Position numbers and translations under genes: made by a program. From positions 1 through 44,085 of the forward strand of contig JAYRWD010000018.1 in the NCBI GenBank assembly GCA_041918255.1: a stretch of 44,085 nt of DNA, written 5' to 3'. Under the pieces are notes generated by a model. The model did no database searches. It was not told the DNA's origin and worked only from the letters and a program-made list of their open reading frames with translations. Source of the DNA: JAYRWD01 sp041918255 (lineage in GTDB: Bacteria > Patescibacteriota > Dojkabacteria > B142 > WJKM01). Positions 35,296 through 44,011 of the stretch are shown here, one piece after another (positions within the stretch are counted from its first letter, which is position 1; each line of letters opens with the position of its first letter).

Positions 35296-37659
35296 TCATT
35301 TGGCTATAACGTCCATTGTTGATTCGGGTATATCCTCGCCATTTTGAACAATGTATTCCATGTGTTTCAGCAATATCCCATCGAGAACCTTTATCGAATC
35401 TTCAAAATTGCTAACCTTGTTATTTTGATTTGCTAGTTCGAGAATTGATTTTGCGATAGAAAACCTATCTAATCCATTTTGAACAAGCATATCAAAAGGT
35501 GTTGTAGTTGTCCCACATTCGCTGTAACCCCTGATGGTGAATCTAGTAGCATCTGGATGCCCGAATATAAGTGATCTAATATCTTCGGCGTATCCATGGT
35601 AACCAAAGAATATGGGTTTATTATCACCCAAGATCTCGTCCAACTCCCGCGCGTTGACTTTGCATTGTTGCTTGCCGATTCCTATACCGAAACATGAAAG
35701 TTCTGTAATATTAACAATCTTAATTCTCAAGTCTGGAGCGAGACTTTTCGCTACAGAGCGAGCAGCGACAATCTCTCGCATAATGTGATCCCCACAGCCA
35801 ATCAAGATTAAATCAGGATTTGGGTCGCTTACGAAATTCCATTCCATTACGCCTTCACTCAATTGCTTTCGGGCCATCTCCAAATTAAGCCAGAGCGGAA
35901 TAGGACGTTTATCCCCAACTATGACATTCACCCTCTGCCTCGATGCGAGACATTCATCCATAACTGCCAACATCGAATTGGCATCAGTTGGGAAATAAAC
36001 ATTTACACTGTCAGAATAGTTGTTCAAAACTGAAGAAATGAAACTTGGATTTTGGTGCGAGAGCCCATTGTGATCCTGTCTCCAGATTACGCTTGTCAGG
36101 ACAATATTGATCGAAGGAGTTGGCACCCTCCATTTGACGTTTCGGGCATGTCGAATAAATTTTACATATTGATCTACCATGCTGCTTATTATTTCGGCAA
36201 AAGCTTCGTAAGTAACTAATATCCCATGTCTGCCTGTTAGTGTATATCCTTGAAACCAACCTTCGAGAGTATGTTCGCTGAGAATTTCCATGACTCTGCC
36301 ATCGGGGCTTAAATGCTCGTCGTATGTTTTAACTGGATAGAGATACGCCCGATTTGTTGCTTCGAATATTTTCGTAAGTCTATTTGAATCAGATTCGTCA
36401 GGCGAAAAAAGTCTAAAGTTCCGATTAGAAGCGTTTAATTCAAAAACTTCCTTTAAATACTCCGCCATTGACTGGGCCGGAATAGCCTCATGTTTGCCTG
36501 GCGTTTCGAATTTATTTTCCAATTTTGTTGAATCAGGCAAAATCAGGTCGCAAGTAGACTCGCCTCTTGCATTTTGGTTCATCCCAATTCTCATTTCTCC
36601 CTCGGGTACAAACTCTAAAATGTCCTCGTTTAAGCTGAAATCTGGATTTACTAACTCGTGAATTTTGTAGCTTTCAAGCCATGCCTTTAGCAATTTAAAT
36701 TCTTTCTCGTCCTCAAGCACGTGTTCTAGTGGGATACCATGCGAGCGATTCGAATTTACTATTGGTTTGGCGGGATCAATCGAATCTGGACCAAACCACC
36801 CTTTTGGTGAGCGAAGTATAATCATCGGCCATCTTGGCTGTCCTGGATTTTTGGACGAGCGCGCGTCGTTTTGGATTTGCTTGATCTTTGCGTACGCTCC
36901 ATCCAAAGCGGCAAGCATAGGTTCAAATAGAAAATCACCTCCCACATAGATTGGATCCCAACCATAGCCGACGAAAAGTTTCATGAGATCATCCTCCGGG
37001 ATAGAAGAGAGAAGGGTAGGACCAGAAATTTTGTAACCGTTTAAATGTAGTATTGGTAACACAGCGCCAGATGTAATAGGATTTAAAAATTTATTACTGT
37101 GCCAAGAAGTAGCTAAAGGTCCAGTTTCAGCTTCCCCGTCACCAACGATACAAGTTACTAGGAGATCGGGATTATCAAAGGCTGCGCCAAATGAAGTGGA
37201 AAGCGAATAGCCTAATTCACCACCTTCTAGGATCGCTCCCGGAGTTCCGGGATTCGAATGGCTTGGGAAGCCACCTGGCCAACTAAAATCGTGTATTAGA
37301 TTAGCATAAGATTGTTTACGAGCTTGTTTATCCTGGGCAAAATGGTTGTAATTCGGATAAAATTCACCAAGAGTTCCATCTATAAAAAGGTTTGATTGTA
37401 TAGCGGGATAGCCATGTCCCGGACCAACAACTAACAAAGTTTTTTGGTTATTTTTTGCGACAAGATAATTTAAACCAGCCCAAATAAAGTTGATGCCTGG
37501 TACTGTACCCCAGTGACCTAAGACTCTTCGTTTGATATGCTCTGGCTTAAGCTCTTGCTCAAGTAGATAGTTATCCCGAAGATATAATTGCGAAACGGAA
37601 AGGTAATTTGCGAAACGCAAATACTTGGTAAGCCATTGAATTACTGAGGTATTGTCCAT
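35296..37659 (-). CDS. xfp: Xylulose-5-phosphate/fructose-6-phosphate phosphoketolase
   Basis: A 787-residue ThDP enzyme that splits xylulose 5-phosphate (or fructose 6-phosphate) with phosphate into acetyl phosphate and glyceraldehyde 3-phosphate (or erythrose 4-phosphate). Conserved blocks: LGHWGTVPGINFIWAGLNYL, GPGHGYPAIQSNLF (79-92), FPSHSNPGTPG (131-141), and the ThDP/Mg motif GDGEAETGPLATSWHSNKF (173-191). HLNGYKISGP follows, and later blocks such as QDHNGLSHQNPSF and RGYSECGTTTTPFDM are intact. Length is usual. This is the key source of acetyl phosphate in heterofermentative and CPR-type metabolism; acetate kinase at 29064 uses it. Start ATG at 37657-37659. Confidence 0.97.
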   Translation of the reverse strand: MDNTSVIQWLTKYLRFANYLSVSQLYLRDNYLLEQELKPEHIKRRVLGHWGTVPGINFIWAGLNYLVAKNNQKTLLVVGPGHGYPAIQSNLFIDGTLGEFYPNYNHFAQDKQARKQSYANLIHDFSWPGGFPSHSNPGTPGAILEGGELGYSLSTSFGAAFDNPDLLVTCIVGDGEAETGPLATSWHSNKFLNPITSGAVLPILHLNGYKISGPTLLSSIPEDDLMKLFVGYGWDPIYVGGDFLFEPMLAALDGAYAKIKQIQNDARSSKNPGQPRWPMIILRSPKGWFGPDSIDPAKPIVNSNRSHGIPLEHVLEDEKEFKLLKAWLESYKIHELVNPDFSLNEDILEFVPEGEMRIGMNQNARGESTCDLILPDSTKLENKFETPGKHEAIPAQSMAEYLKEVFELNASNRNFRLFSPDESDSNRLTKIFEATNRAYLYPVKTYDEHLSPDGRVMEILSEHTLEGWFQGYTLTGRHGILVTYEAFAEIISSMVDQYVKFIRHARNVKWRVPTPSINIVLTSVIWRQDHNGLSHQNPSFISSVLNNYSDSVNVYFPTDANSMLAVMDECLASRQRVNVIVGDKRPIPLWLNLEMARKQLSEGVMEWNFVSDPNPDLILIGCGDHIMREIVAARSVAKSLAPDLRIKIVNITELSCFGIGIGKQQCKVNARELDEILGDNKPIFFGYHGYAEDIRSLIFGHPDATRFTIRGYSECGTTTTPFDMLVQNGLDRFSIAKSILELANQNNKVSNFEDSIKVLDGILLKHMEYIVQNGEDIPESTMDVIAK

Positions 37660-37754
37660 CGTGGGCAGATTTTAAAAACTCAACTATTCTAAGTATAACA
37701 GAAGAAAACTGCCTTTTTTTACAAAAATTTGAAATTGTGAATCTACTTTATGTA

Positions 37755-38545
37755 ATTCTGGCTTGACCAGAATCTCGTACCTTATTGTTTCACTAAAGCC
37801 ACACTTTCTCCGAATAAACTCGGGCAGTCATAACACCCCTTCGATTCCCCTCTTATCCTAAGAGGGGAAAGAACTCATCTAAGGACCACCTATCATTTGT
37901 GTTTCTGAATAAGCTAGAATCTCGTACCTTTCCAAACCCTTTGTCTCTCTATACTTCTTACAATGCAATCTGATTCTGGATGCGTTCGCTTCGCTCACTT
38001 ACCAGAAAGACATTCAGGGGGTCTCCCCTCTGTGTCATTCCTGCCTGCCTGCCTCTGGCGGAAAAGCAGAAATCCATCCTCCTTTTTTGTGTCATTTCTG
38101 TGCCTGCCTACGCAGGTAGGCAAACAGGAATCCAGTCCTCTTTACTCTGTTAACCTTACAAGAACAGCACTACTTTCACTCTCAATCCCCGCTGGAGTTT
38201 ACCCCGTGCTTAACACGGGGCGGGGATGACAACAAAAAGGGATATGTCCTAACCGTCTTTCTGGCCTGCCTACGCAGTCAGGGGAGCGAAGCGACGCCAG
38301 AATCTCATTCCTATCTAAACTTTGTGTCATTCCTGCGCCTGCCTACGCAGGTAGGGAAGCAGGAATCCAGTCTTCTCTGTCTCACTCGTCATTATCCAAT
38401 CTGATTCTGGATGCGTTCGCTTCGCTCACATATTTATCTGCCTTTGGCAGACCAGAAAGACACCAGAGATACGCCTGTCTACCCCTCTCGTCATTCTGCC
38501 TTGCCTGTCTATCGATAAATATAACCAAAATCTCGTACCCCTTAA
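37755..38545. repeat. Left cluster of modular hairpin repeats
   Basis: About 790 bases without a gene, made of short repeat modules. Three copies of TGTGTCATT-CTG...GGAATCCA units (about 38031-38082, 38088-38140, 38323-38375), a 33-base direct repeat (37966-37998 and 38397-38429), AATCTCGTACC-like motifs, and nested hairpins such as CCCCGTG-CTTAA-CACGGGG (38202-38220) and TCTGCC-TTT-GGCAGA (38437-38451). ORFs of about 90 residues here have no recognisable content. The same modules recur inverted at 43569-44085. Confidence 0.85.
38220..38299. repeat. Left arm of an 80-bp inverted repeat
   Basis: This segment is the reverse complement of 43932-44011 with 78 of 80 bases identical by hand alignment; the innermost 37 bases (38263-38299 and 43932-43968) are exact. 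The arms enclose about 5.6 kb. Confidence 0.9.
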
Positions 38546-38679
38546 TTCTACGTTTATCTGCCTTGCCTTGCGCGAGGGTTTATAATAGTTAAGGTAAAAT
38601 TTCTATTGCGTAAAAGACAATCTTTTATCTAATATATATCTCGACATTTTTTTAATTATTACATCCCAATTTAATACCA

Positions 38680-39609
38680 ATGATCAAAGTATCAAATCTT
38701 ACAAAACGTTTTGGAAAAACAGCTGCCGTGGACGAGATCAACTTCGAAATAGGAAATGGTGACATTGTAGGTCTCCTTGGCCCGAACGGAGCAGGCAAGA
38801 CAACCACCATGCGGCTTCTCACCGGATATTTGTTACCAGACAGTGGAGGAGTGACTATCGATGGTAACAACTTCTCAGGAAAGGAACGTGAGATCAAAAA
38901 AGTTATCGGTTATATGCCCGAAAATAATCCCCTGTACGATGACATGTTGGTTTATGAATTTCTAAAATTTATTTACGAGTTGTCACTTGAAGATAAAACT
39001 AAGTTTGACGAGAGATTAGCTTTTGTATCAAAGGCAGTTGGGATCACGGATAAAATGCGAAACATAATTGGTGAATTGTCAAAAGGCTACAAACAAAGAG
39101 TCGGACTAGCCGCCACCTTGATAAACGATCCAAAGATTCTAGTTCTGGACGAACCAACCGAAGGACTAGATCCGAACCAGAGAAACGATGTCCGATCGCT
39201 TATCAAAACTCTAGGCAAAAATCGTACTGTAATTATCAGCACTCACGTGATGCAAGAGGTGGAAGCTATGTGCAACAAAATAATTATTATCAACAATGGA
39301 AAGATCGTGGCGTTTGGAACTCGTGATGAAGTATTGAATTTGAAAAAAGGTGTCAAGACTATTACCGTCACTCTCTCTGGCAATAATGTCGAGACAAACG
39401 TCAAATCCCTAAAGAATACAAAAATTCTTAACTCATCATTTGAAACCAGCAAAAAAACTTACACTATTGAAACGGATAAATCCAATGAAAAAATCTACGA
39501 AGAATTCTCAATGCTGATTGCTAAAAACAAATGGAGCATTTATCGACTTGAAACCAAAACTCAGTCGCTTGAGGAATTATTTAGCGAAGTAACGCAAACA
39601 AATAAATAG
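38680..39609 (+). CDS. ABC-2 type transporter ATP-binding protein (GldA-like)
   Basis: A 309-residue ATPase of the ABC-2 (DrrA/NatA/GldA) class. Walker A is GPNGAGKTTTMRLLTG (about 34-49), Q-loop GYMPENNPLYDD, signature LSKGYKQRVGLAATL, Walker B ILVLDEPTEGLDPNQR, and switch His in ISTHVMQEVE. The C-terminal 90 residues (from 220) are the usual regulatory extension. It is 24 bases ahead of the fused GldF-GldG gene, the expected transmembrane partner. A -10-like TATAAT at 38581-38586 may belong to its promoter; the region in front is repeat-rich. The transported substrate is unknown. Confidence 0.93.
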   Translation: MIKVSNLTKRFGKTAAVDEINFEIGNGDIVGLLGPNGAGKTTTMRLLTGYLLPDSGGVTIDGNNFSGKEREIKKVIGYMPENNPLYDDMLVYEFLKFIYELSLEDKTKFDERLAFVSKAVGITDKMRNIIGELSKGYKQRVGLAATLINDPKILVLDEPTEGLDPNQRNDVRSLIKTLGKNRTVIISTHVMQEVEAMCNKIIIINNGKIVAFGTRDEVLNLKKGVKTITVTLSGNNVETNVKSLKNTKILNSSFETSKKTYTIETDKSNEKIYEEFSMLIAKNKWSIYRLETKTQSLEELFSEVTQTNK

Positions 39610-39633
39610 ATTATTTTTTCTCTAAATACAAAC

Positions 39634-41946
39634 ATGTCTAATTTGCAAATAAAAATTAATAAAGACGCGATTTCGATGCCAAAGTTGAATCGAGACTCAT
39701 TGAAGTCGCTTTTTTCTTTTTCACCGATCAGTTTCAAGACTATCTGGTCGCTTACTAAAAAGATACTTTGGGATTTTTTTAATAACCCTGCCGGATACGC
39801 GATTATGATTGCTTTGAGTTTGTTTCATCTTGGTTTGTTCTTTTTCTTAGCTAAATTTTTCATTATCAATAGGGCAGAATTCAATCCTTTTTTTGAATTT
39901 CTTCCTTTTGTTCTTATGTTTGGAATGCCCGCCATCACTATGGGGATGGTGGCAAATGAAAAAATTCATGGCACGTTGGAGCTTCTTTTGACTAAACCGG
40001 TTTCGACCCTTGAACTTGTGCTGAGCAAAGTATTGGGCTCTTCTCTGTATATACTTATTGTTCTTGCTGTTGAATCTTTGCTGCTTCTGATTATTTCAAA
40101 ATTTGGTGTGTTCGACTATGGGAAACTATTTTCGCAATACTTTGCGGGGACTTTGCTAATCCTTGCTCTTGCTTCATTCGGAGTATTTATCTCCTCTTTT
40201 GTGAAAAATCAAATTAATGCTTTTTTGGTTTCTTTTTTGGGTATTCTTCTTTTGATTATGCTTGGATGGGAACCTATTGCCGTTCTATTTCCGATTAAAT
40301 TTTCCGCTATTCTGGACAAAGTTAGTTTATTGACCCAATACAATAGTATGTTGGATGGGGCGATTGACTTACGAAATATCTTATACTTTGTCGGTTTTAT
40401 TATTCTATTTATCGCTTTAGCAAATTACAAAATTCTTTCTTTGCGATTTCCTCGAAATCACTCTAATCTCAGGTCTCTTAGGATTTCGACTACTTTGATT
40501 GCTTTGCTTTTGATTCTCGCGACTGGTTATGGGCAACGGATTCCGGGAAGGGTGGATCTAACTCGAGGAAAAGTTAACTCGCTAACCAAAGCCTCGAAAT
40601 CTTTGGTGGCAAATTTAGGAAAAGATGCGCAAGTTATTGTTTATTACTCTCAGAATTTACCGGTTTCTTTTCAGGGTATAAAGTCTGATCTTTTTCGACT
40701 TGCTCGGGATTACGACCACTATGGCAACGACAAATTGAGCGTGGTTTTTAAATCTACTGATTTACCAGAATTGCGTCAAGAAGCAGAGCAGGCGGGTATT
40801 CAGCCGCTTACTTTTCAAGAGCAAGATTATGACCGATTTGGTATTTCGCAGGGGTTTCTGGGTGTGGTGATTAAATCGGGTGATAAAACGGAGACTATTC
40901 CCTCTGTTGTGAATACTGACAACCTTGAATATGAAATTTCAAGTATTTTGCGGAATCAAACTAATGAAAATAAGAAAAAAATCGCGGTGGCGAATACTGG
41001 GGTGAAACTTGCGACTTTTGGGAGTACGGGAAACCCGTTCGAGAGTATGGAGCAATTTTATACTTCTTTGAATCGTGATTATCAAGTTGAAAACATTGAT
41101 ATTACTTCTAAATCTTTGAAAATTGACAATGCTTCGGTGAACGCTTTGGTCTTAGCGGGTCCAAATGTGGCTTTGCCTGACGAGGCTAAGGCTGAAATCC
41201 GAAGGTACTTTAACGATGGAGGGGCTATCTTTCTGCTTAGTGATCCGATTGACGTGAATATGCAATTCGGGCTAACGGCTTCTGTGAATCCAAACTCTAT
41301 GAATACTTTTTTTGAAGACATTGGGGTGAAGGTTGAGCCTTCGCTTTTGTATGATTTATCGAGCCACGAAGCGATAAATATGCGCGGATATATCCTGCCT
41401 ATTAGATATCCTCTATTTCCTATTATTCCTGTCGTGAAGGGTGATTCTGCTCTCAGTGGCATCGACTCGGTAACTTTCGGCTGGGGTGGTTGGATTTCTC
41501 TTGCGCCTGATAAATATGGAAGTGATGTAATTTCTCAGCTTTTGCAAACAACAAAGTTTGCGGGATTCCAGAAAGAGGATGCTCTCAATGTCACTATTGA
41601 GCAAGATTGGAGTACTATTAGCGAAGCCTCGCTCGATTCGTTTGTGACTGGTGTGTCTATCCTTGAGAAAGATGATAAACCGGGGCGAGCGATTGTGGTA
41701 GCGGACGCTGGTATGATAGATGATTTTGGCGCGCAAACTGGTCAAAACCTAGCCTTTGGTCTAAGCGCGGTGGAGTGGCTGACTCAAGACACTGCTCTAG
41801 CTGAAATTAAAGCAAAGCAAAGAATCGCTCCAGCGCTTCAGATAAATCCGCTGACCCAACTGGCAATCCAGTATGGGGGGATCATATCACTCCCAATCCT
41901 TATAGCCGCCGTTGGCGGGGTGAGGTTGTGGAAGAGAAGGAGATAA
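39634..41946 (+). CDS. GldF-GldG-type fusion: ABC-2 permease plus auxiliary substrate domain
   Basis: A 770-residue protein. Residues 30-270 form an ABC-2 permease (about six helices; GMVANEKIHGTLELLLTKP is the typical motif). A seventh helix (284-300) leads into a GldG-like extracytoplasmic part, signalled by GQRIPGRVDLTRGKVNSLTK and VIVYYSQNLP, with DPIDVNMQF later on, and a final helix near 745-765 before basic WKRRR. In Bacteroidetes, gldF and gldG are usually separate genes of a gliding-related exporter; homologues occur widely without gliding. Here they are one protein, in tandem with the ATPase. Codon use in the second half favours T- and G-ending codons unlike neighbours, hinting at distinct ancestry. 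Confidence 0.88.
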   Translation: MSNLQIKINKDAISMPKLNRDSLKSLFSFSPISFKTIWSLTKKILWDFFNNPAGYAIMIALSLFHLGLFFFLAKFFIINRAEFNPFFEFLPFVLMFGMPAITMGMVANEKIHGTLELLLTKPVSTLELVLSKVLGSSLYILIVLAVESLLLLIISKFGVFDYGKLFSQYFAGTLLILALASFGVFISSFVKNQINAFLVSFLGILLLIMLGWEPIAVLFPIKFSAILDKVSLLTQYNSMLDGAIDLRNILYFVGFIILFIALANYKILSLRFPRNHSNLRSLRISTTLIALLLILATGYGQRIPGRVDLTRGKVNSLTKASKSLVANLGKDAQVIVYYSQNLPVSFQGIKSDLFRLARDYDHYGNDKLSVVFKSTDLPELRQEAEQAGIQPLTFQEQDYDRFGISQGFLGVVIKSGDKTETIPSVVNTDNLEYEISSILRNQTNENKKKIAVANTGVKLATFGSTGNPFESMEQFYTSLNRDYQVENIDITSKSLKIDNASVNALVLAGPNVALPDEAKAEIRRYFNDGGAIFLLSDPIDVNMQFGLTASVNPNSMNTFFEDIGVKVEPSLLYDLSSHEAINMRGYILPIRYPLFPIIPVVKGDSALSGIDSVTFGWGGWISLAPDKYGSDVISQLLQTTKFAGFQKEDALNVTIEQDWSTISEASLDSFVTGVSILEKDDKPGRAIVVADAGMIDDFGAQTGQNLAFGLSAVEWLTQDTALAEIKAKQRIAPALQINPLTQLAIQYGGIISLPILIAAVGGVRLWKRRR

Positions 41947-41986
41947 TTTGTCCTAAATGGCCACCCGAAGGATCTTTTAGCATGGC

Positions 41987-42014
41987 AAAATTAAGCTCAA
42001 TCTAATTTTTTGCT
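41987..42014 (+). terminator. Weak AT-rich hairpin after the ABC-2 operon
   Basis: AAAATTA (41987-41993) and TAATTTT (42003-42009) form a 7-bp stem followed by further T residues, 40 bases after the stop codon and just before the end of the converging LysM gene. Only A/T pairs, so a weak candidate. Confidence 0.3.
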
Positions 42015-42017
42015 TTT

Positions 42018-42818
42018 TTAGTGTCCAAGTAGGGGTATCTTTATTACTGCACCTTTGACCCCTTCTTTTGCACGATTTACGGCTCTACGTCCATAAGCAA
42101 AAAGAAATACCACGGCAATAATTGTAGGTACCCCGACACACAGAAGACCCGCGTTCTCGACTTGACCATTACTGAACTCCACAAACGCCTGATTCAATCC
42201 ATCAATTTGCTGGACTAACCAATAATCATTAAGATGAGTCGTATCGGTAACAACACCACCTCCCCGCACAGCATTGTTTTCATCGCCTGCAGTTTGCAAC
42301 GGCAAATAACTTGCCTGGGAAGCTTGCAATGCTTGACGATCAAAATATAATATTTCACCCTCTCCTAATCGATTAATGTCATCGCTAAATGCTGATCCAT
42401 CTGCACGCCAAAGTACCGCCAATAACTCATCCGCAGAGTAGCCAGGAAATTCTGCTTGAAGTTGTCGTCGTAAACCTAACTCCCAAGTTCCGCACGGACC
42501 TGCTACGATATTAAAACCCCGAGGTGTAACATTTTGTACATAAAATTCGGGTGTAAAACCTGACTTGTCATAAGCTTCTTCACAAGGAGTACATGGCATG
42601 GGTATTTCTATTACTTGACCTGCAAGTACTTTATTTACATCTGGTAAAGGCTTTCCACCTTGTGTAGCTCCTTCAATACATGCTGGAAGACTAATTGCAC
42701 CTGGCCTACCAGCCCTAGCTTCAAGACATATTTGTCCCAAAGTTTGACCAGGTTGAACGTGCCACGTCTGCCCACCTGGAATACACCTTGAACCAGTAGC
42801 ATTTGCTTCGCTTGTCAT
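42018..42818 (-). CDS. LysM-like protein with C-terminal membrane helix
   Basis: A 266-residue protein. Residues 17-74 resemble a LysM domain with an insertion (TWHVQPGQTLGQIC ... LAGQVIEIP), with Cys12, 31 and 47 inside or near it. A second, weaker LysM-like stretch is at 108-160 (ELLAVLWRADG ... LGEGEILYFD). One helix lies at 223-242 (LLCVGVPTIIAVVFLFAYG) followed by basic RRAVNRAKEG and a short tail. There is no N-terminal signal peptide, so it may be a tail-anchored protein with its N terminus outside or in the cytoplasm. Its G+C looks higher than in neighbouring genes. No catalytic motif. Alone on the minus strand next to a 2-TM protein gene. Confidence 0.65.
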   Translation of the reverse strand: MTSEANATGSRCIPGGQTWHVQPGQTLGQICLEARAGRPGAISLPACIEGATQGGKPLPDVNKVLAGQVIEIPMPCTPCEEAYDKSGFTPEFYVQNVTPRGFNIVAGPCGTWELGLRRQLQAEFPGYSADELLAVLWRADGSAFSDDINRLGEGEILYFDRQALQASQASYLPLQTAGDENNAVRGGGVVTDTTHLNDYWLVQQIDGLNQAFVEFSNGQVENAGLLCVGVPTIIAVVFLFAYGRRAVNRAKEGVKGAVIKIPLLGH

Positions 42819-42984
42819 GATTGCTTCGCTAATAAGTATTTTGTGTATACTTTAAGCTTTTGTTTTTCATTTAATTAGTACCTCAAAATCCACTAGCCAC
42901 TCTAAATCTTTTGTCCAGTTCTTATCACTTTATATCCGCATTTCCATTATTAAATTTTATCGATAGATTTCCTTTCTTCAATAA

Positions 42985-43332
42985 TTATCGATTGTCACGT
43001 CGCTTAAGTTCCTTCAACTTTTGTTCATAAGTTAAAAAATCCCATTCAACCGATCGTTGTTCTTTATTTGTTACAACATCATTTCCAGACTGACGGGTTC
43101 GAAGCCAAAAAGGGATATACACGAGTGCGAGTATGCCAAAACTAGCTCCTAATAATAATAAATCATATTTACCATCACGTAGACTTGAAGTTTCTCCTTG
43201 AGCAAACAAAGCCAAATAGATAGCAACTACTCGCGCTAGTACTGATAAATATTTTCTTAAGGCAAAAAAATGGGTATTGGGGAAAACGCCCTTTGTAGAG
43301 GTCTGATCAAATGTTTCGCTCAAATTGAGCAT
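42985..43332 (-). CDS. Small membrane protein with two predicted helices
   Basis: A 115-residue protein with hydrophobic stretches at about 29-44 (SVLARVVAIYLALFAQ) and 58-76 (LLLLGASFGILALVYIPFW) and a charged C-terminal tail ending KLKELKRRDNR. No family recognised. It has one of the best promoters in the window just upstream and a purine-rich AAAAGG three bases before the ATG, so it is probably expressed. It precedes the LysM gene by 166 bases on the same strand and the two may form a unit. Confidence 0.6.
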   Translation of the reverse strand: MLNLSETFDQTSTKGVFPNTHFFALRKYLSVLARVVAIYLALFAQGETSSLRDGKYDLLLLGASFGILALVYIPFWLRTRQSGNDVVTNKEQRSVEWDFLTYEQKLKELKRRDNR

Positions 43333-43362
43333 AAACCTTTTGCTAATATGTATCTACTATAT

Positions 43363-43390
43363 ATTATACACTTTCAAAGCCCATAGTCAA
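43363..43390 (-). promoter_or_regulatory. Strong sigma70-type promoter before the small membrane gene
   Basis: Read on the minus strand: TTGACT (43390-43385; five of six), 16-base spacer, perfect TATAAT (43368-43363). The start codon of the 115-residue gene follows 30 bases later. The closest consensus promoter I found in the window. Confidence 0.7.
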
Positions 43391-43687
43391 GAGATAACAA
43401 ATTATGAGCTTACATTTAGAAAGATCCTTTATTAGCATTATTTCTCTGATATATATCAAATGTTTGACAAAATCTGACATATTCAGCTTATTTATAAAGA
43501 TCCTATTTCATACCTTAACTAAGCATACCACTACTTATCACAAATTTCAGCAAAAAATTATTTTTCCGCTCTCACCCCTCGGGGATCCGGAGTGAAAAGA
43601 TTACTTAGCTGAAAGTCAAAAATAAAGAAGACTGGATTCCTGCTTTTCCGCCAGAGGCGGACAGGCAGGAATGACACAGGGGAAATA

Positions 43688-43813
43688 AGGCAGGCCAGAA
43701 TGACGGTTAGGACATTTCCCTTTTTGTTGTCATCCCCGCGAAAGCGGGGATCCAGTGTGAAAAGATTACTTCGCAGAAAGTTAAAATATAAAAAACTGGA
43801 TTCCTGTTTGCCT
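43688..43813. repeat. 126-bp perfect direct repeat, copy 1
   Basis: Identical base for base to 43960-44085, at an offset of 272. Copy 2 stops only because the window ends, so the true repeat may be longer. Confidence 0.92.
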
Positions 43814-43931
43814 ACCTGCGTAGGCAGGCACAGGAATGACACAGGAGAAATCAGGCAAGCCAGAATGACACAAAGGTTAGAAAGGTACGAGATTCCCTGC
43901 CTACCTACCTGCGGAGGCAGGCGTAAGTAGG

Positions 43932-44011
43932 TGGCGTCGCTTCGCTCCCCTGACTGCGTAGGCAGGCCAGAATGACGGTTAGGACATTTCCCTTTTTGTT
44001 GTCATCCCCGC
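43932..44011. repeat. Right arm of an 80-bp inverted repeat
   Basis: Reverse complement of 38220-38299 with two mismatches. Part of the second tandem repeat unit; it overlaps the direct repeat copy 2. Confidence 0.9.

Noticed and set aside
37963..38229. 88-residue ORF in the left repeat cluster
   Set aside because: Translation of hairpin repeats; the frame breaks between copies and resembles no protein.
37755..38545. CRISPR array
   Set aside because: Repeats differ in length, are palindromic and nested, have no uniform spacers, and no cas gene is present.
43404..43595. 63-residue ORF downstream of the small membrane gene promoter
   Set aside because: Very A/T-rich, runs into the repeat cluster, and has no ribosome site or recognisable domain.
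43558..43930. ORFs of 94 and 76 residues in the right repeat cluster
   Set aside because: Both translate the tandem repeats on opposite strands; no start signals or family match.
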